Source: Phallus indusiatus
Lineage: Eukaryota; Basidiomycota; Agaricomycetes; Phallales; Phallaceae
DNA: 64,000 nt
Reading direction: 5' to 3'
Assembly: GCA_027605045.1 (NCBI GenBank)
Contig: JAQFWX010000004.1
Coordinates: forward strand, 620,001-684,000
The notes beneath the pieces are model-generated. The model was not told where the DNA came from, searched no databases, and saw nothing but the letters and a program-made list of their open reading frames with translations. The translations under genes were made by a program, and so were the position numbers. Positions 23,967 to 36,377 of this stretch are shown one piece after another. How positions within the stretch are numbered: the first letter of the stretch is position 1; each line of letters starts with the position of its first letter.

Positions 23967-24158
23967 ATGCTGCCGGATGTCGTGGAGTGGGACAAACTTA
24001 GAAATCAAGACTTCGTTCTCATAGAACTACAGTCTACATTACAAGGTACGGGAGTATACATCGGTATCAAAAATTAATTATCATGATTCACAGGACGCAA
24101 TCAACGATTGACAGTCAACCAAGCCCATCGTACTGTTCCTGACAGCCGGGTTCTTTGA
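23967..24158 (+). CDS. Ctf8-like fragment (possible truncated gene)
   Basis: Exon 1 (23967-24045) encodes MLPDVVEWDKLRNQDFVLIE followed by LQSTLQ. Exon 2 (from 24094) adds GRNQRLTVNQAHRTVPDSRV and stops at 24156-24158, giving 46 residues. The pattern LP..W...LIELQ..L followed by LTV resembles the start of Ctf8, the small subunit of the Ctf18 alternative clamp loader for sister-chromatid cohesion. Downstream, in another frame, TVLPKITIAYVM resembles the family's LPKPLAV motif, so the 3' part may be frameshifted or contain an intron I could not place. A complete Ctf8 should be more than twice as long. Confidence 0.35.
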
Positions 24159-24357
24159 TATCACTGTTCTCCCAAAAATTACAATTGCGTACGTGATGCC
24201 ATATTCTTCGACAAGGAGTGATGATTGATTCGGTATAATTTATAAATAATTAAGGGTCCTGTGGTAAAATCATCAAGTTCCGTGTGCGAATCGTGTTGGC
24301 AGCTTATCTTACCTTTAGTACAAGTGAAAAGTAAAAAAAAAGAGTTTAATTTAGGTT

Positions 24358-24558
24358 CTAGAATCCATCAGGTATGGGCTCCGCTCCTAAAGTCGGACGT
24401 GCCACTGGTAGAGATGTCGTCGATGAAATAGAATAAATAGATGAAGACGAAGGCCTGGGTGCGTCCGAGTGCAATCGTATTGGTTGAGATGCAATTGATG
24501 AGGGGTAGATTATAAGGAAAAGTGGAAGTGATATTGAGGTGAGCTTGAAGAAACGCAT
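24358..24558 (-). CDS. Short secreted peptide precursor 2 (66 aa, C-terminal DGF)
   Basis: The frame is open from 24624, but the upstream ATG sits at the TATA box itself. The ATG at 24558 (MRFFKLTSISLPLFLIIYPS) is therefore the likely start. It gives a signal peptide ending near SIASQP, a Ser/Pro-rich linker without Cys, and a C-terminus of PTLGAEPIPDGF. A TATAAAAA box at 24624-24631 lies 66-73 bases upstream. The final DGF matches the precursor at 23015, 1.3 kb away on the same strand. It has no similarity to hydrophobins and no CaaX motif. The function is unknown, but secretion is well supported by the N-terminus. Confidence 0.5.
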   Translation of the reverse strand: MRFFKLTSISLPLFLIIYPSSIASQPIRLHSDAPRPSSSSIYSISSTTSLPVARPTLGAEPIPDGF

Positions 24559-24623
24559 GTTGGATGTAAAATGAAAATGGGTGTTGTGATTAAGTTGGTG
24601 AATTTTTCGTCGAGTATGCCTCA

Positions 24624-24631
24624 TTTTTATA
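24624..24631 (-). promoter_or_regulatory. TATA box of secreted peptide 2
   Basis: TATAAAAA on the minus strand, 66-73 bases before the ATG at 24558. Its position rules out the more distal in-frame ATG at 24624 as the translation start. Confidence 0.55.
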
Positions 24632-26057
24632 CTCGCCTCTAAGGCAACGAGTCATGATCTCATGATACTCGTAGCGACAAACAATGAGTCACTTAGCAGG
24701 ACATTAGTGCCACAGCCCAGTAAGCCCAGTTGTAAGCCGTCCGAAACCATGATTGTGCGCCCAGGTTTTCTTCCCTTTTTTTGCCAGGACGTTTATAATA
24801 TTATTCATTTCTTTTTGACACAGGTAGATTGGATAAAGAGCAAATTTGAGGTGAGACGGTTTGGCACGCTGATGTTTCAAATTTCAATTTTGAAGACTGG
24901 AGCCCACTGGCACGGCCGCCGCCCAGTCTCAAAACACGATTAATAACAATCCGCGGACCTAGTCATAGCATGTCAAAAACTCTTGTCCTAACTATCCGGG
25001 CCTTGAGCCATGTTTGACGCGTAACTTTCGGCCCTCCGCGCGTCGAGTTATGTAAGTGCAACACAGCCCTTTCCCGGTGACCGCACTGAGAAATTCGAGG
25101 ATCATCATATGTTTTTAACTTGCCCATTGATTGATATCCCGCCCAGTTGATCGATCTCTTTGTTCCATTTTTGGTGTAACATCTCTATATGGGGAATGAT
25201 AATCAATTCAAGGGATCCTACAGTAGGGATTTCCGGGAAACGGTATTCGGTATGCGTATACTAGGTCGAATTGCTATTCAAGAGTCGATCAGTTGTTCCC
25301 CTTGTATAGAGTATCCAACATATCGGAACTACCCATCAGTCCAAACTTAACGTCCTAGGCCAAACCGACTGTGTTGTACGTCATTGATCATACATGGGCT
25401 ATCCTTGTGTACACATTTGGAGACGCGGGACACGGCTCTCCTCCCCTCAAGGCCGAACTGCCGCTACCTGCGTGTTATGATGATAGAAAATGGCAATGAG
25501 CGGGTTGTGTTAGTTGTTTTGTGATAACCTGGTGAGATTGGCACATGTTGATGTATTTTATGAAAATAGTCGATGTAATTCAAGTTGTCGAGAAACACAT
25601 CCGTGCCGTCAGTGACAAGGTTTTTGGGACGTCTGTGTGCCAACGTCAATGGTACAGCCCAAGCACGGTATGAGATAGATGATTAACTTTTTAAATGAAA
25701 TCAGAACCTGAAATAAGGAACCAACCTGTACAGTTCACCGTGTTCGTACACCATAACATAGCCCTAAATTCCCACTTTTTCTGGAATCGAATGAAATTTA
25801 GACCAATAAAAACATCGCGCCTAGTATGGAAGAGCGCATAAACTGAGGGGGGGAAGGGTCAAGGTGTCAACTCAGAAGGTTCCTTCGAATAAATCAACAG
25901 ACACAGCCTTTGGGTCAGATGATGTCGTTTCTGAAAATACAGTGTTTATAATAAATGTCACATAACATAAGAGGTACAAAATAAATAAATAGCTTCAGTT
26001 TCCCGGATGATATGTAGAAAAAACCGATGGATTATGTTTCATTGGATGAATAAACTT
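24632..26057. other. Intergenic stretch
   Basis: I see no gene in this 1.4 kb. Scattered short ORFs (for example 24662-24943 plus and 25464-25649 minus) show no family motif or splicing pattern. The right end is the 3' flank of the WBP2-like gene. Confidence 0.5.
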
Positions 26058-26710
26058 TCATGCATCATAGCCAGGAGGAGGTTCCACCGGAGGGACCGTG
26101 CTTACACGAGAGCTGCTAGCACTGACTGTTCTGGAAGAATACACGGCTAATGAAACTCTCAGTAAACGCGTTAGATCATTATACAACGACATACGTAGAT
26201 CATCCCCTAGGAACGCAGAATCTCGTTTCATATACAAAGCCTTCTCCCGTAACTTGTCCAGGGCGCTTACGAACCCAAACATGGGCTGGTCTTTGAATCG
26301 GATTTCAGCTTTAGTTCCTTCGGTAAGGCCACCACCGGATGAGGGTTTGATATCTATAGCAAGATAGTTGGCAGAAAAAGTCGGTTGGACGAATGATGTC
26401 GAAAGGACGGAGAGGAGTGGAATGGATAAAGTATCCATCGGTGAGTCGCCTGAGTCATCTTTGACAAAAATAAGCTATATCAAACGGTGTTTAATGTATG
26501 TTTTGAGCCGGAGAATTTGAATATCGATACTCTTTGATCAGTGAGACACAGTACTCCGTTCTCCTTCAATCTCTTCGGATTTGAAGCGCCACCAGCTTCA
26601 CCGGGTATGATGAGCGTAATCTCGGTCTTGGTGATTGATATGATGGTAGTTTCATTGTTTATAGGTACGTATCGGCGACTGTTGTCAAGCATTGCCCAGT
26701 TGAGAGCCAT
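26058..26710 (-). CDS. WBP2-like GRAM-domain protein with C-terminal PPxY motif
   Basis: The two exons, 26710-26531 and 26474-26058, join in phase 0 over a 56-base intron (GTATCG donor, ATATAG acceptor) and encode 198 residues. This splice restores the GRAM-domain sequence CLTDQRLIFVKDDSGDSP, paralleling the YLTPYRVIFLSK region of animal WBP2. It also avoids a frame problem at the more obvious CTCAG site. The protein begins MALNWAMLDNSRRYVPINNE, continues with SFVQPTFSANYLAIDIKP, and ends in PPPGYDA, a PPxY ligand for WW domains. In animals WBP2 is a WW-binding adaptor and coactivator. In fungi a role with a WW-containing ubiquitin ligase such as Rsp5 is plausible but inferred. Confidence 0.8.
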
Positions 26711-26917
26711 GACTCAGGGCGGATGGTGTAGTGAAGAGTAGATAGTAACTAGTGGCACTTCAATAGAAGGAAGCTGCTGACCAATGCAGAGCAGCTGAGA
26801 TTGACTCGCATTGGCCACGTAATAAGGAGGTAGTGCTTAGTTCGCTAAATGTTGATAACGTACACGTATTAAATTACATTATGAGGTATAAGCAGAAAAG
26901 AAGGCGAAACAGATTAA

Positions 26918-29027
<2,110 letters not shown>

Positions 29028-29341
29028 AAAACTCTACGACCAAGAAAAGCGCGTGTGGTTTGCAAATGTGCACTGTCAGGAGAAACGCGAAAAAAGCGCG
29101 GACCGTGACGCATCACGTGGTTCATATTACGTAATACACATGGCATTCCGGCACGTTCCGATGACGCGACTCCCCTCAGTCCTGCCTATAACCTGTCATT
29201 TGTCCCTTGAGGAATATTAAGGTATGTTTTAGTTTATTAAAATCCCATCTCTGCGATAATAAAGGACTAACTAAACCCATCTATTGTACCTTCTGTTTAG
29301 ATTAGGTTGTCTCGTGGGATTGATTGTTTACCGCTGCCATC
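29028..29341. promoter_or_regulatory. Shared intergenic promoter CDC7 / phosphatase
   Basis: There are 314 bases between the divergent start codons. A CACGTG hexamer lies near 29113-29118 and an ACGCG element (MluI-box-like core) at 29162-29166. The latter is of interest because such motifs often mark S-phase genes, but this is inference from a short match. Confidence 0.35.
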
Positions 29342-30472
29342 ATGGATACCCTAGATCCTTCTTGGGTTAAAGCCCAACTAACATCTTATCCTTTTGTTAT
29401 CGTAGAAGGAGTATCCAATATACGCACTCTGGGCAATTATCCTTCAATTACGCATCTGGGATTCGTAACCAAACCCAACTTTCTTTTCCGATCTGGGGAG
29501 ATCTCAAGAATAAATGAGACCGGAAAGCAGCAGCTTGTAGAACTAGGTCAGCCAGTTTTTTAATGCTGATAGAAGCTCTTATACCCAAAATCAAGGCATC
29601 AAGAAGGTTTTTGATCTACGATCTGATATCGAACTGGAGAAGTTCGAATCTCCGGTACCCACGCTCTCAGATTCTGTGAATATTTATCGTGTACCGGTGT
29701 TTAAGCTAGAAGACTACAGTCCAGAGATGATTTCGCGACGATATAAACTCTATGCTACGGGGAAAACTGAGGTACTCCACATCTTCACATCAAGAAGATT
29801 AGATTGCAGAAGTACTCTAGTCTTTCATGGAACTCTATTCTCAAATCCTGGATAATGGGATAGTTTCATACGGAACGATATTCAGACATATCCGCGACCG
29901 CCCAGATGAAGGCATTTTATTCCATTGCACCGGTGCGTTTCTGTCAGCCTTTCATAAAGCAACTTGCTGACCTCGGTCATAGCGGGAAAAGACAGAACCG
30001 GAGTCCTGGCTGCCCTAATCTTGAAGGTATAAAAACATACCTTCCGCTTTGTCTCGTAGTGACAAATTTCCAGCTTGCCGGGGTTAGCGACGAAGATATT
30101 GCCAGAGATTATGCCTTAACTCGAGTTGGCCGTGAGCCAGAAAGGGCTCTCGTAATATCAAGACTCTCGAAAGAACCGGCGTTCGCTGATGATAAGGAAG
30201 CAATGTTAAACCTGTTAGAATCACGGTGAGTTTTAACTTTCGACTTTTATGACTTTTTTGACGTTCGTTGAAATTCTAGGGCTGAAACTATGACAGCATT
30301 TCTCAAGCTGTTAGAAGAATCATATGGTGGCGTTGAAAAGTACCTCGAGAATTATTTGGGGTTTGTTACTGAGGATATATCCATCATACGGCATCATTTA
30401 CTCAAAGAGGAGAAAGACGAAGGTACGTTTTTGCGAAGGTTTTATCGTTCTATACATATTCTCAGACAGTAA
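29342..30472 (+). CDS. Protein tyrosine/serine phosphatase-like protein (Y_phosphatase3 type)
   Basis: The start ATG at 29342 encodes MDTLDPSWVKAQLTSYPFVI, then GVSNIRTLGNYPS and FLFRSGEISRINETGKQQL, the N-terminal signature of this family. An intron in the following line leads to IKKVFDLRSDIELEKF. The catalytic P-loop HCTAGKDRTG is complete, but it is created by splicing: HCT and one base of the Ala codon end the exon at 29932, and the rest begins at 29993. Downstream exons carry DEDIARDYALTRVGREPERA and ESYGGVEKYLENYLG, the usual C-terminal motif. The stop is at 30472. All P-loop residues are present, so the enzyme should be active; the substrate (phosphoprotein or phosphoinositide) is not known. 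Confidence 0.85.
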
Positions 30473-31306
30473 AAGGTAAACTATAATCACTTAGCAATAA
30501 AACCAAGAAACACGAATTCTTCTCGATAATATAGTCGTCATGTAGTTTGGACACGTCGGACATGTGTTGCGCTCTGGCGAATAAAGCACAGCTGAGGTAG
30601 TTTTCGTAACCGTCTCCCTTTGATTAATCGACGATCTTTATATGTTAAACCTATCTGCACCGAAGTGAACCACTTTCTTCCCGTTCTCTGGCGTTTGGGT
30701 TGGCGTGTTGATCAAGTGTTCATCGAGCCTTCCCCTGCGGGTTTCCATATTTTAACTCTTGCTGCTTTGAATCGCAGCGTTACGCCTTACGCTGATCTTC
30801 AAAACGCAATGAAAACAATGTTTTGTTTATTATTCGGCCCACTCGTAACAAGTTGTGCATGAGTTCCATCATAACAAAAACTTTTTCCACTGTTCCACGG
30901 ATGTATAATTAAGACTTGATAATGTTTTCCAAGATTTAAATCTCGACGAGCTCAAATATAGCTTAAAAGTGTCGGTATATACACGCTCTGTGTGTCGCTA
31001 TTTCTCATGCTGAGATTCTTTAAGTAATTGCGCAAAGTTATTGGATTTATGATTTGGACATGCATATAGCATCTGCTACTCATACGACTACTAAACCCGG
31101 AAGCAAAGCTGGGTACATATTTTAACGGAATCAAAGTTCTAGGAGCTCGACGTCACTGGCTCACAAGCGGTCGCCGGTCACGAAAAGTCACTCGTTAGTC
31201 ACCATATATGTATTAGCGCTTTTCTAGGAGTTAGCATACCGCATTCATAATTATTTTCATTATTTCCTTTCACAAACTCTCAGTCCTGACGAAGCTCATA
31301 ACATAA
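30473..31306. other. Intergenic stretch
   Basis: It holds the 3' flank of the phosphatase gene and the 5' flank of VAC14. An 80-codon ORF at 30620-30862 lacks any recognisable motif, and I do not call it. Confidence 0.5.
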
Positions 31307-34300
31307 ATGGGTAGGTTTTGTCCCTGAGCCGCTCGCTGTTGAACATCTTGAATGCTAATTGTTCTCTCAAATGATAGATCCCGCACTTGTGCGTGTTCTG
31401 ACTGACAAACTATACGAGAAACGCAAGGCTACCGCGTTGGAGCTTGAGAAGTAATCCCTATCGATCTTACCCGTCCCGACATGCAATTTAATCCTGGTTA
31501 GAATAGTTCGGGAATACCATCAAAACGGCGAAAGTACCAAAATCAACAGTATTATTGACCAACTAATCGACTTGTTTGCTCCGGTTACGAATGCTCTTCA
31601 TGTACGAAATGGCGGATTAATTGGTCTCGCTGCAACAGCTATAGCCCTTGGCGTCGATATCTCCTTTTATATGGACAAGTTTATGAATCCTCTGCTAGCG
31701 TGTTTTACGGACACTGAAAACCGCGTGCGGTATTTCGCCTGCGAAAGTCTCTACAACATCGCGAAGGTCTCCAAGGGGGCTATTTTGATTCATTTCAATC
31801 CTACTTTTGATGCTCTCAGCAAGGCAAGCACCCTACTTCGCTCAAACAGTAAACAGAAGGTTGAATAATCGCAATAGTTGGTCGCAGATTCCGAATCATC
31901 GGTGAAAAATGGAGCAGAACTGGTGTGCTTCCTACTTGATCTGCTACTCTGTTTTGTCCTGAGGTTGAACATAGCTTGACCGTCTTCTCCGAGACATTGT
32001 CGCCGAATCTGCCTCCACATATGTTCAGGAGCCCGAACGCAAGCGTCTCAAGACGGACGAGGCGTATTCAATGGGTGTGCTCATAGACCAAGGTTCGAGC
32101 TCTTCCGTCTTGGACAGGGACTCTTCAAGAAAGGCGTTCTCGCTATCGCGGTTTATTCCATTGCTGGCTGATCGCATGTATGTTCTCAGCCCCTTTACTC
32201 GTAGCTGGCTAGTGGGCTGGATCACCGTCCTCGATTCTGTCCCGGACCTAGAGTTGATTACATACCTCCCTGATCTGTTGGATAACCTTTTGTGAGTACA
32301 TAGCCTCCTCGCTAACGGCATTTAGTAAACGTTGAACCGATAGGAAATACCTTTCCGATCCCACGCAGGATGTCAAAGTAGCCACTGAGAATTTGCTCGC
32401 AGATTTTTTGCGAGAGATCAGAGAAGTTACATTATTACAAAAGCGATATGATATGGAAATTATCAAGGCTAAGAAAGAAGCCGAATCAAACGAAGAAACG
32501 CAAGATAATGAAGGAGAGAAGTTGCCTGATATTACTATACCACATTCACAACGCGCGATGTTTGTGCCGGAGAATGGCAATGGGCCATTAGAAGGGAGAG
32601 ATTATTATAATAATGACGAAGCAGATGATAAAGACGCCGGAGGTAGGTGTTTTATTCCCTTTTTTTTTACTTCTCAGCTTACGCTACCGAAGCGTGGATC
32701 CCGGGGCAAGGTGTATCAATCGACTACGCTGCTATCGTTGAGATTCTCATCTCTCAGTTTGATAAACAACGTATTAAACTTTTGTTATCTTCCGGAAGTG
32801 AAACCAATGCTTACAGATTTCACGTCACAGACGATGAGATTCAAAGATCAACAGCATTGCGATGGATCGCCGAATTTCTCGACTTCGCTCAAGAAACCAT
32901 GATTCCTTTTACACCACGTCTAATACCCGTGATATTACCCAACCTCGCTCATCACGTCGAACAAATTCGCAACGCCGCCATTCGAACCGACCAGCTTCTA
33001 TTCAACGCGATACAAAACCAACCGGCCCCACCAGAACCGATATCAACACCGACGCCAACACCGACACCTTCCACAACATCCGCACGCCAGTCAGGCCCTT
33101 CTCCGCCTTTAGTGCACCCTCCACCACGTTCATCAACAACACAAGTAACCGAGGCTTCGACAGAATCAGTTTCTTCTCTATCAGCCTTCGGAACAGACAA
33201 ACCTTCATCTCGTCACCGCGCGGCTACTGTTCCGGACAGTCAGGGCGCCGGAGGCATCCCAGCTTCTGTTAACACTATTGTAACTGTATCAGAAGTCAGC
33301 CCCACCCCAAGCCGTCCTCAGTCGCCTGCCGGTCGAAGTGTTCATTCTCCTGTTCAGCCTTCATCGATAAGCGTTGTCAACAATGCGGCACCTTCGTCTT
33401 CTTCTGCATTTCCTGAGGATATCGATTTGTTCGATTATCAAGCTACTGTCACTAATTTGACAGTGCAGTTTTTGAGTGAACATGAGCAGACCCGGGTAGC
33501 TGCTCTCAAGTGGCTTATTATGCTACACCAGAAGGCTCCAAAGAAGGTATGTTCATGACTTTACATTGGAAAAGCGCGTTCACATGGTCCTTCTCTTCTT
33601 GTGATTTGTCCTCAGATCCTTGCAATGGACGATGGTACTTTTCCTGCATTACTCAAAACACTATCAGACTCTTCAGAAGAGGTGCATATTCTCAAACAAA
33701 TGATATACAATACGCACACGACTAAACAACTATAGGTTATTAAACATGATCTCCGACTTCTCGCTCAAATCTCATCGTACTCTGAAGAGGGTTATTTCAG
33801 AATCTTCATGGTCAACCTTCTCGAGCTATTCAGCACGGATCGTAGATTGTTGGATCTACGAGGCAGTCTCATTGTTCGACAACTATGTCTCAGTTTGAAT
33901 GCCGAACGAATATACAAAACGTTTGCTGAGATCGTTGAAAAGGAAGAGGTTAGACTTAAAATGTCTTTTTCATGTTGCTTTGTAGATTGGCTAAACTGTT
34001 TATTAGGATCTCGAGTTTGCTAGTATCATAGTACAGAAGCTGAACCTCATTCTTATAACCTCTCCGGAATTAGCCGATTTCAGGAAGAGACTAAAGGCAC
34101 TAGAGACACGAGTATGCGACCCTCCAATTTATTGCGTTTCAAAGTTGTTCATACCATATCACAGCAAGATGGTCAGGTTTTGTTTACCATACTTTATCGC
34201 TCGTGGTGTCATAATCCTGTGGCCGTATTTTCGCTATGTCTGCTCGCTCAAGCATATGAGCACGCATCCAACCTGCTAACAATATTGTGAGTTTTTGTAT

Positions 34301-35271
34301 TTTGAAATGTAGCGGATGTTAAACTTAAGCGTTTGACAGTGCTGATCTCGAAGTAACCGTACCATTTCTAGTTCAGATTGATAAACTGGTGCAGTTGATC
34401 GAGTCGCCGGTATTCACATGTAAGTGATATATTCTCTTAACAACATTGATTATTGGCTTAAAATGTACACTCAGATCTTAGACTCCAATTACTGGAACCG
34501 GAAAAATACCCTTACTTGTTTAAGTGTCTATATGGGCTTTTGATGCTGCTTCCGCAGAGTAGTGCATTCACGTCTCTCCGTAATCGGCTGAATGCTGTTA
34601 GCACAACTGGCTATTTGCACGTCGCACCGAAAGCGTAAGATCTTCAATGTACAGTAGGTTGGTTTATCCAAGCTGACAACCCCCATAGATCGACGACAAC
34701 AGCGGCCGCCTCGACAATGCGTTCGAAAATAGTAAGGGAAGAAATCAAATGGCAAGAGCTTTTACAGCATTTTCGTGCCGTTCAAGTGCGTCACGAGAAA
34801 GCGCGAAGACAAGCCTTTGGCGGAGATTATGGGTCCCCTGGATTCTCTATGATCGTACCTGCCAACTCACCTTTTGGAGGATCATCAGCTGGAGGCGTGA
34901 ACTCGGGTAGTGGATCTCGGCCTTTTATGCGACGACGTGTAAGTGAAGCGCCTACGGGACCGGGAGGTATTGGAGTCCTTAATCGTAATGAATCACCAGC
35001 TTTATCGCCTTTAAATCCTAAAGCGAGAACAAACGCAGCGGTATCCTCTATTCCGACGTCAGCTGGGAATGGGCTACTATCTCCCAATCCTCCGGGTGTG
35101 CTTGGTGGGCATGGTGTTTCGATAGCAACGAATGCTAACAATAGTTTGGGACCTGGACCGTCTCCCCTGGGATTCGGCAGATCGAGTCCTACGTTGGTCC
35201 GCCAAAAGTCGAGAGCGATAAGTCAAAACCAGGCTCAAACAAGTCAAGGGCAAAGTGCAGCAAAGAAATAA
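31307..35271 (+). CDS. VAC14: VAC14, scaffold of the PI(3,5)P2 kinase complex
   Basis: VAC14 is a HEAT-repeat scaffold that assembles the Fab1 kinase and Fig4 phosphatase on endosome/vacuole membranes. The start is a four-base first exon, ATGG (31307-31310); splicing over 31311-31377 gives [20 protein letters not shown], the family N-terminus. Core motifs follow: [70 protein letters not shown] and [15 protein letters not shown]. The intron at 31824-31877 has GC-AG ends (donor GCAAGC), and its removal restores [19 protein letters not shown] Ser/Thr/Pro-rich disordered insert is encoded near 33000-33400. The C-terminal exon adds a Gly/Ser/Pro-rich tail ending QSAAKK. Around ten exons; near 32760-32810 the exon may simply read through. 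Confidence 0.9.
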
Positions 35272-35589
35272 AGCTTGATGTACGTAACGATACATGCAGT
35301 TAACTTGTAGTTATATGTGACTATTCATTTTTTTTATTCTGCATCTTGGGCATTCTTCATTCATCACTTAATATATTTCTCGTGCAATTACGCATACCAA
35401 TTAGTCTCAAAAGGTTTAGGAGCAGAAGGCTTGTAGTGGACCAAGCATAATGCATAATATATGTAGCTGCATGTCAAATGGCAGACTTTATTCTACAAAA
35501 TTGTGTGATGTGATGTCTAGAGCGACCCGCGCGACCTGTTCGATCCCTTCAATATCTCTGCACTCTGTTACATCGATGGCGACTCGGTG
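35272..35589. other. 3' flank between convergent genes
   Basis: An A+T-rich untranslated region lies downstream of VAC14 and downstream of the possible minus-strand gene at 35590. Nothing else is seen. Confidence 0.5.
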
Positions 35590-36240
35590 CTATGTCAGAG
35601 ATGAAATTGATAATGTGCGAATCCGATCAGCGAGCTTTTCCAGCCGGGCTGATTTGGCGGATGCTCTCCTGAGAGCGATGCTGGTGGGGCGTTTGGGCTT
35701 GAGTTTAGGTTTGAGTTTAAGGAGCTTTTTCCCCCGACTTCTTTCTTTCAGTTGAATACGAGCCTTATGCATTTTGCTCTTTCGGCGCTGTTGAAAACTA
35801 GCATTACGCTCGTGTTTGATATGTCTGGTGCAAAGATAGCATTGCTTCGTTTGTCGTGGGCTATTCTGATGTCGGTGCTATTCAATGATAATCGTCAGTC
35901 GATGAAATGTAAATCAGTGAGAAACTCTTTACTGATGATGCAAACATGGTAGAACTCGTCAAAGATATCGTTCAAGAGGTGCCTCAAGCTACGTGGTGGG
36001 GAAATAGCCCTGATTTATAAGGAGAACACGAGGCGTGCAATTTCGAGTTCGGTGAATAAAGGACATTGCCGGTGGCGTTAACCGAAGGAATGTGATACCG
36101 TGTGCTAATAGTTCATTCATACTTTATGGCAAGCATTGCATAGCACCGGAGGGCGTTGTCACGGCTGTGATTCCGCAACAGCCACACCTTGTGATATCTG
36201 CTTTGGTGTGTTGTCAGAGAATTCCAAGGCCAAGTTCATC
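35590..36240 (-). CDS. Possible zinc-finger-like or basic protein, unresolved
   Basis: The minus strand has coding-like stretches. The last ends at 35590 and contains HKARIQLKERSRGKKLLKLK with further Lys/Arg/Leu-rich sequence and RIRTLSISSLT. Just upstream, in register, QCYLCTRHIKHERN has a CxxC...H pattern. Further upstream near 36120-36185, two overlapping frames give RCGCCGITAV and RPPVLCNACHK. Together these look like the two halves of a GATA-type zinc finger separated by a frame change, with a shortened middle. It could be a diverged spliced gene or a decayed one. I could not build a full model, and the start is a guess. Confidence 0.25.
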
Positions 36241-36377
36241 ATTTGCACGTGACCTGCTGAGATAAGCACTACGTCAAAACGTATTTCACCTTAATTTTCC
36301 CGCTCAAACTCTCTGACTTGGCTGTATTTACAACAACAACATTTTGCACACAATTGTCTCTTCCGAATATTCACAGC

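Noticed and set aside
30620..30862. 80-codon ORF between the phosphatase and VAC14
   Set aside because: No motif, no splice pattern and no homology recognised.
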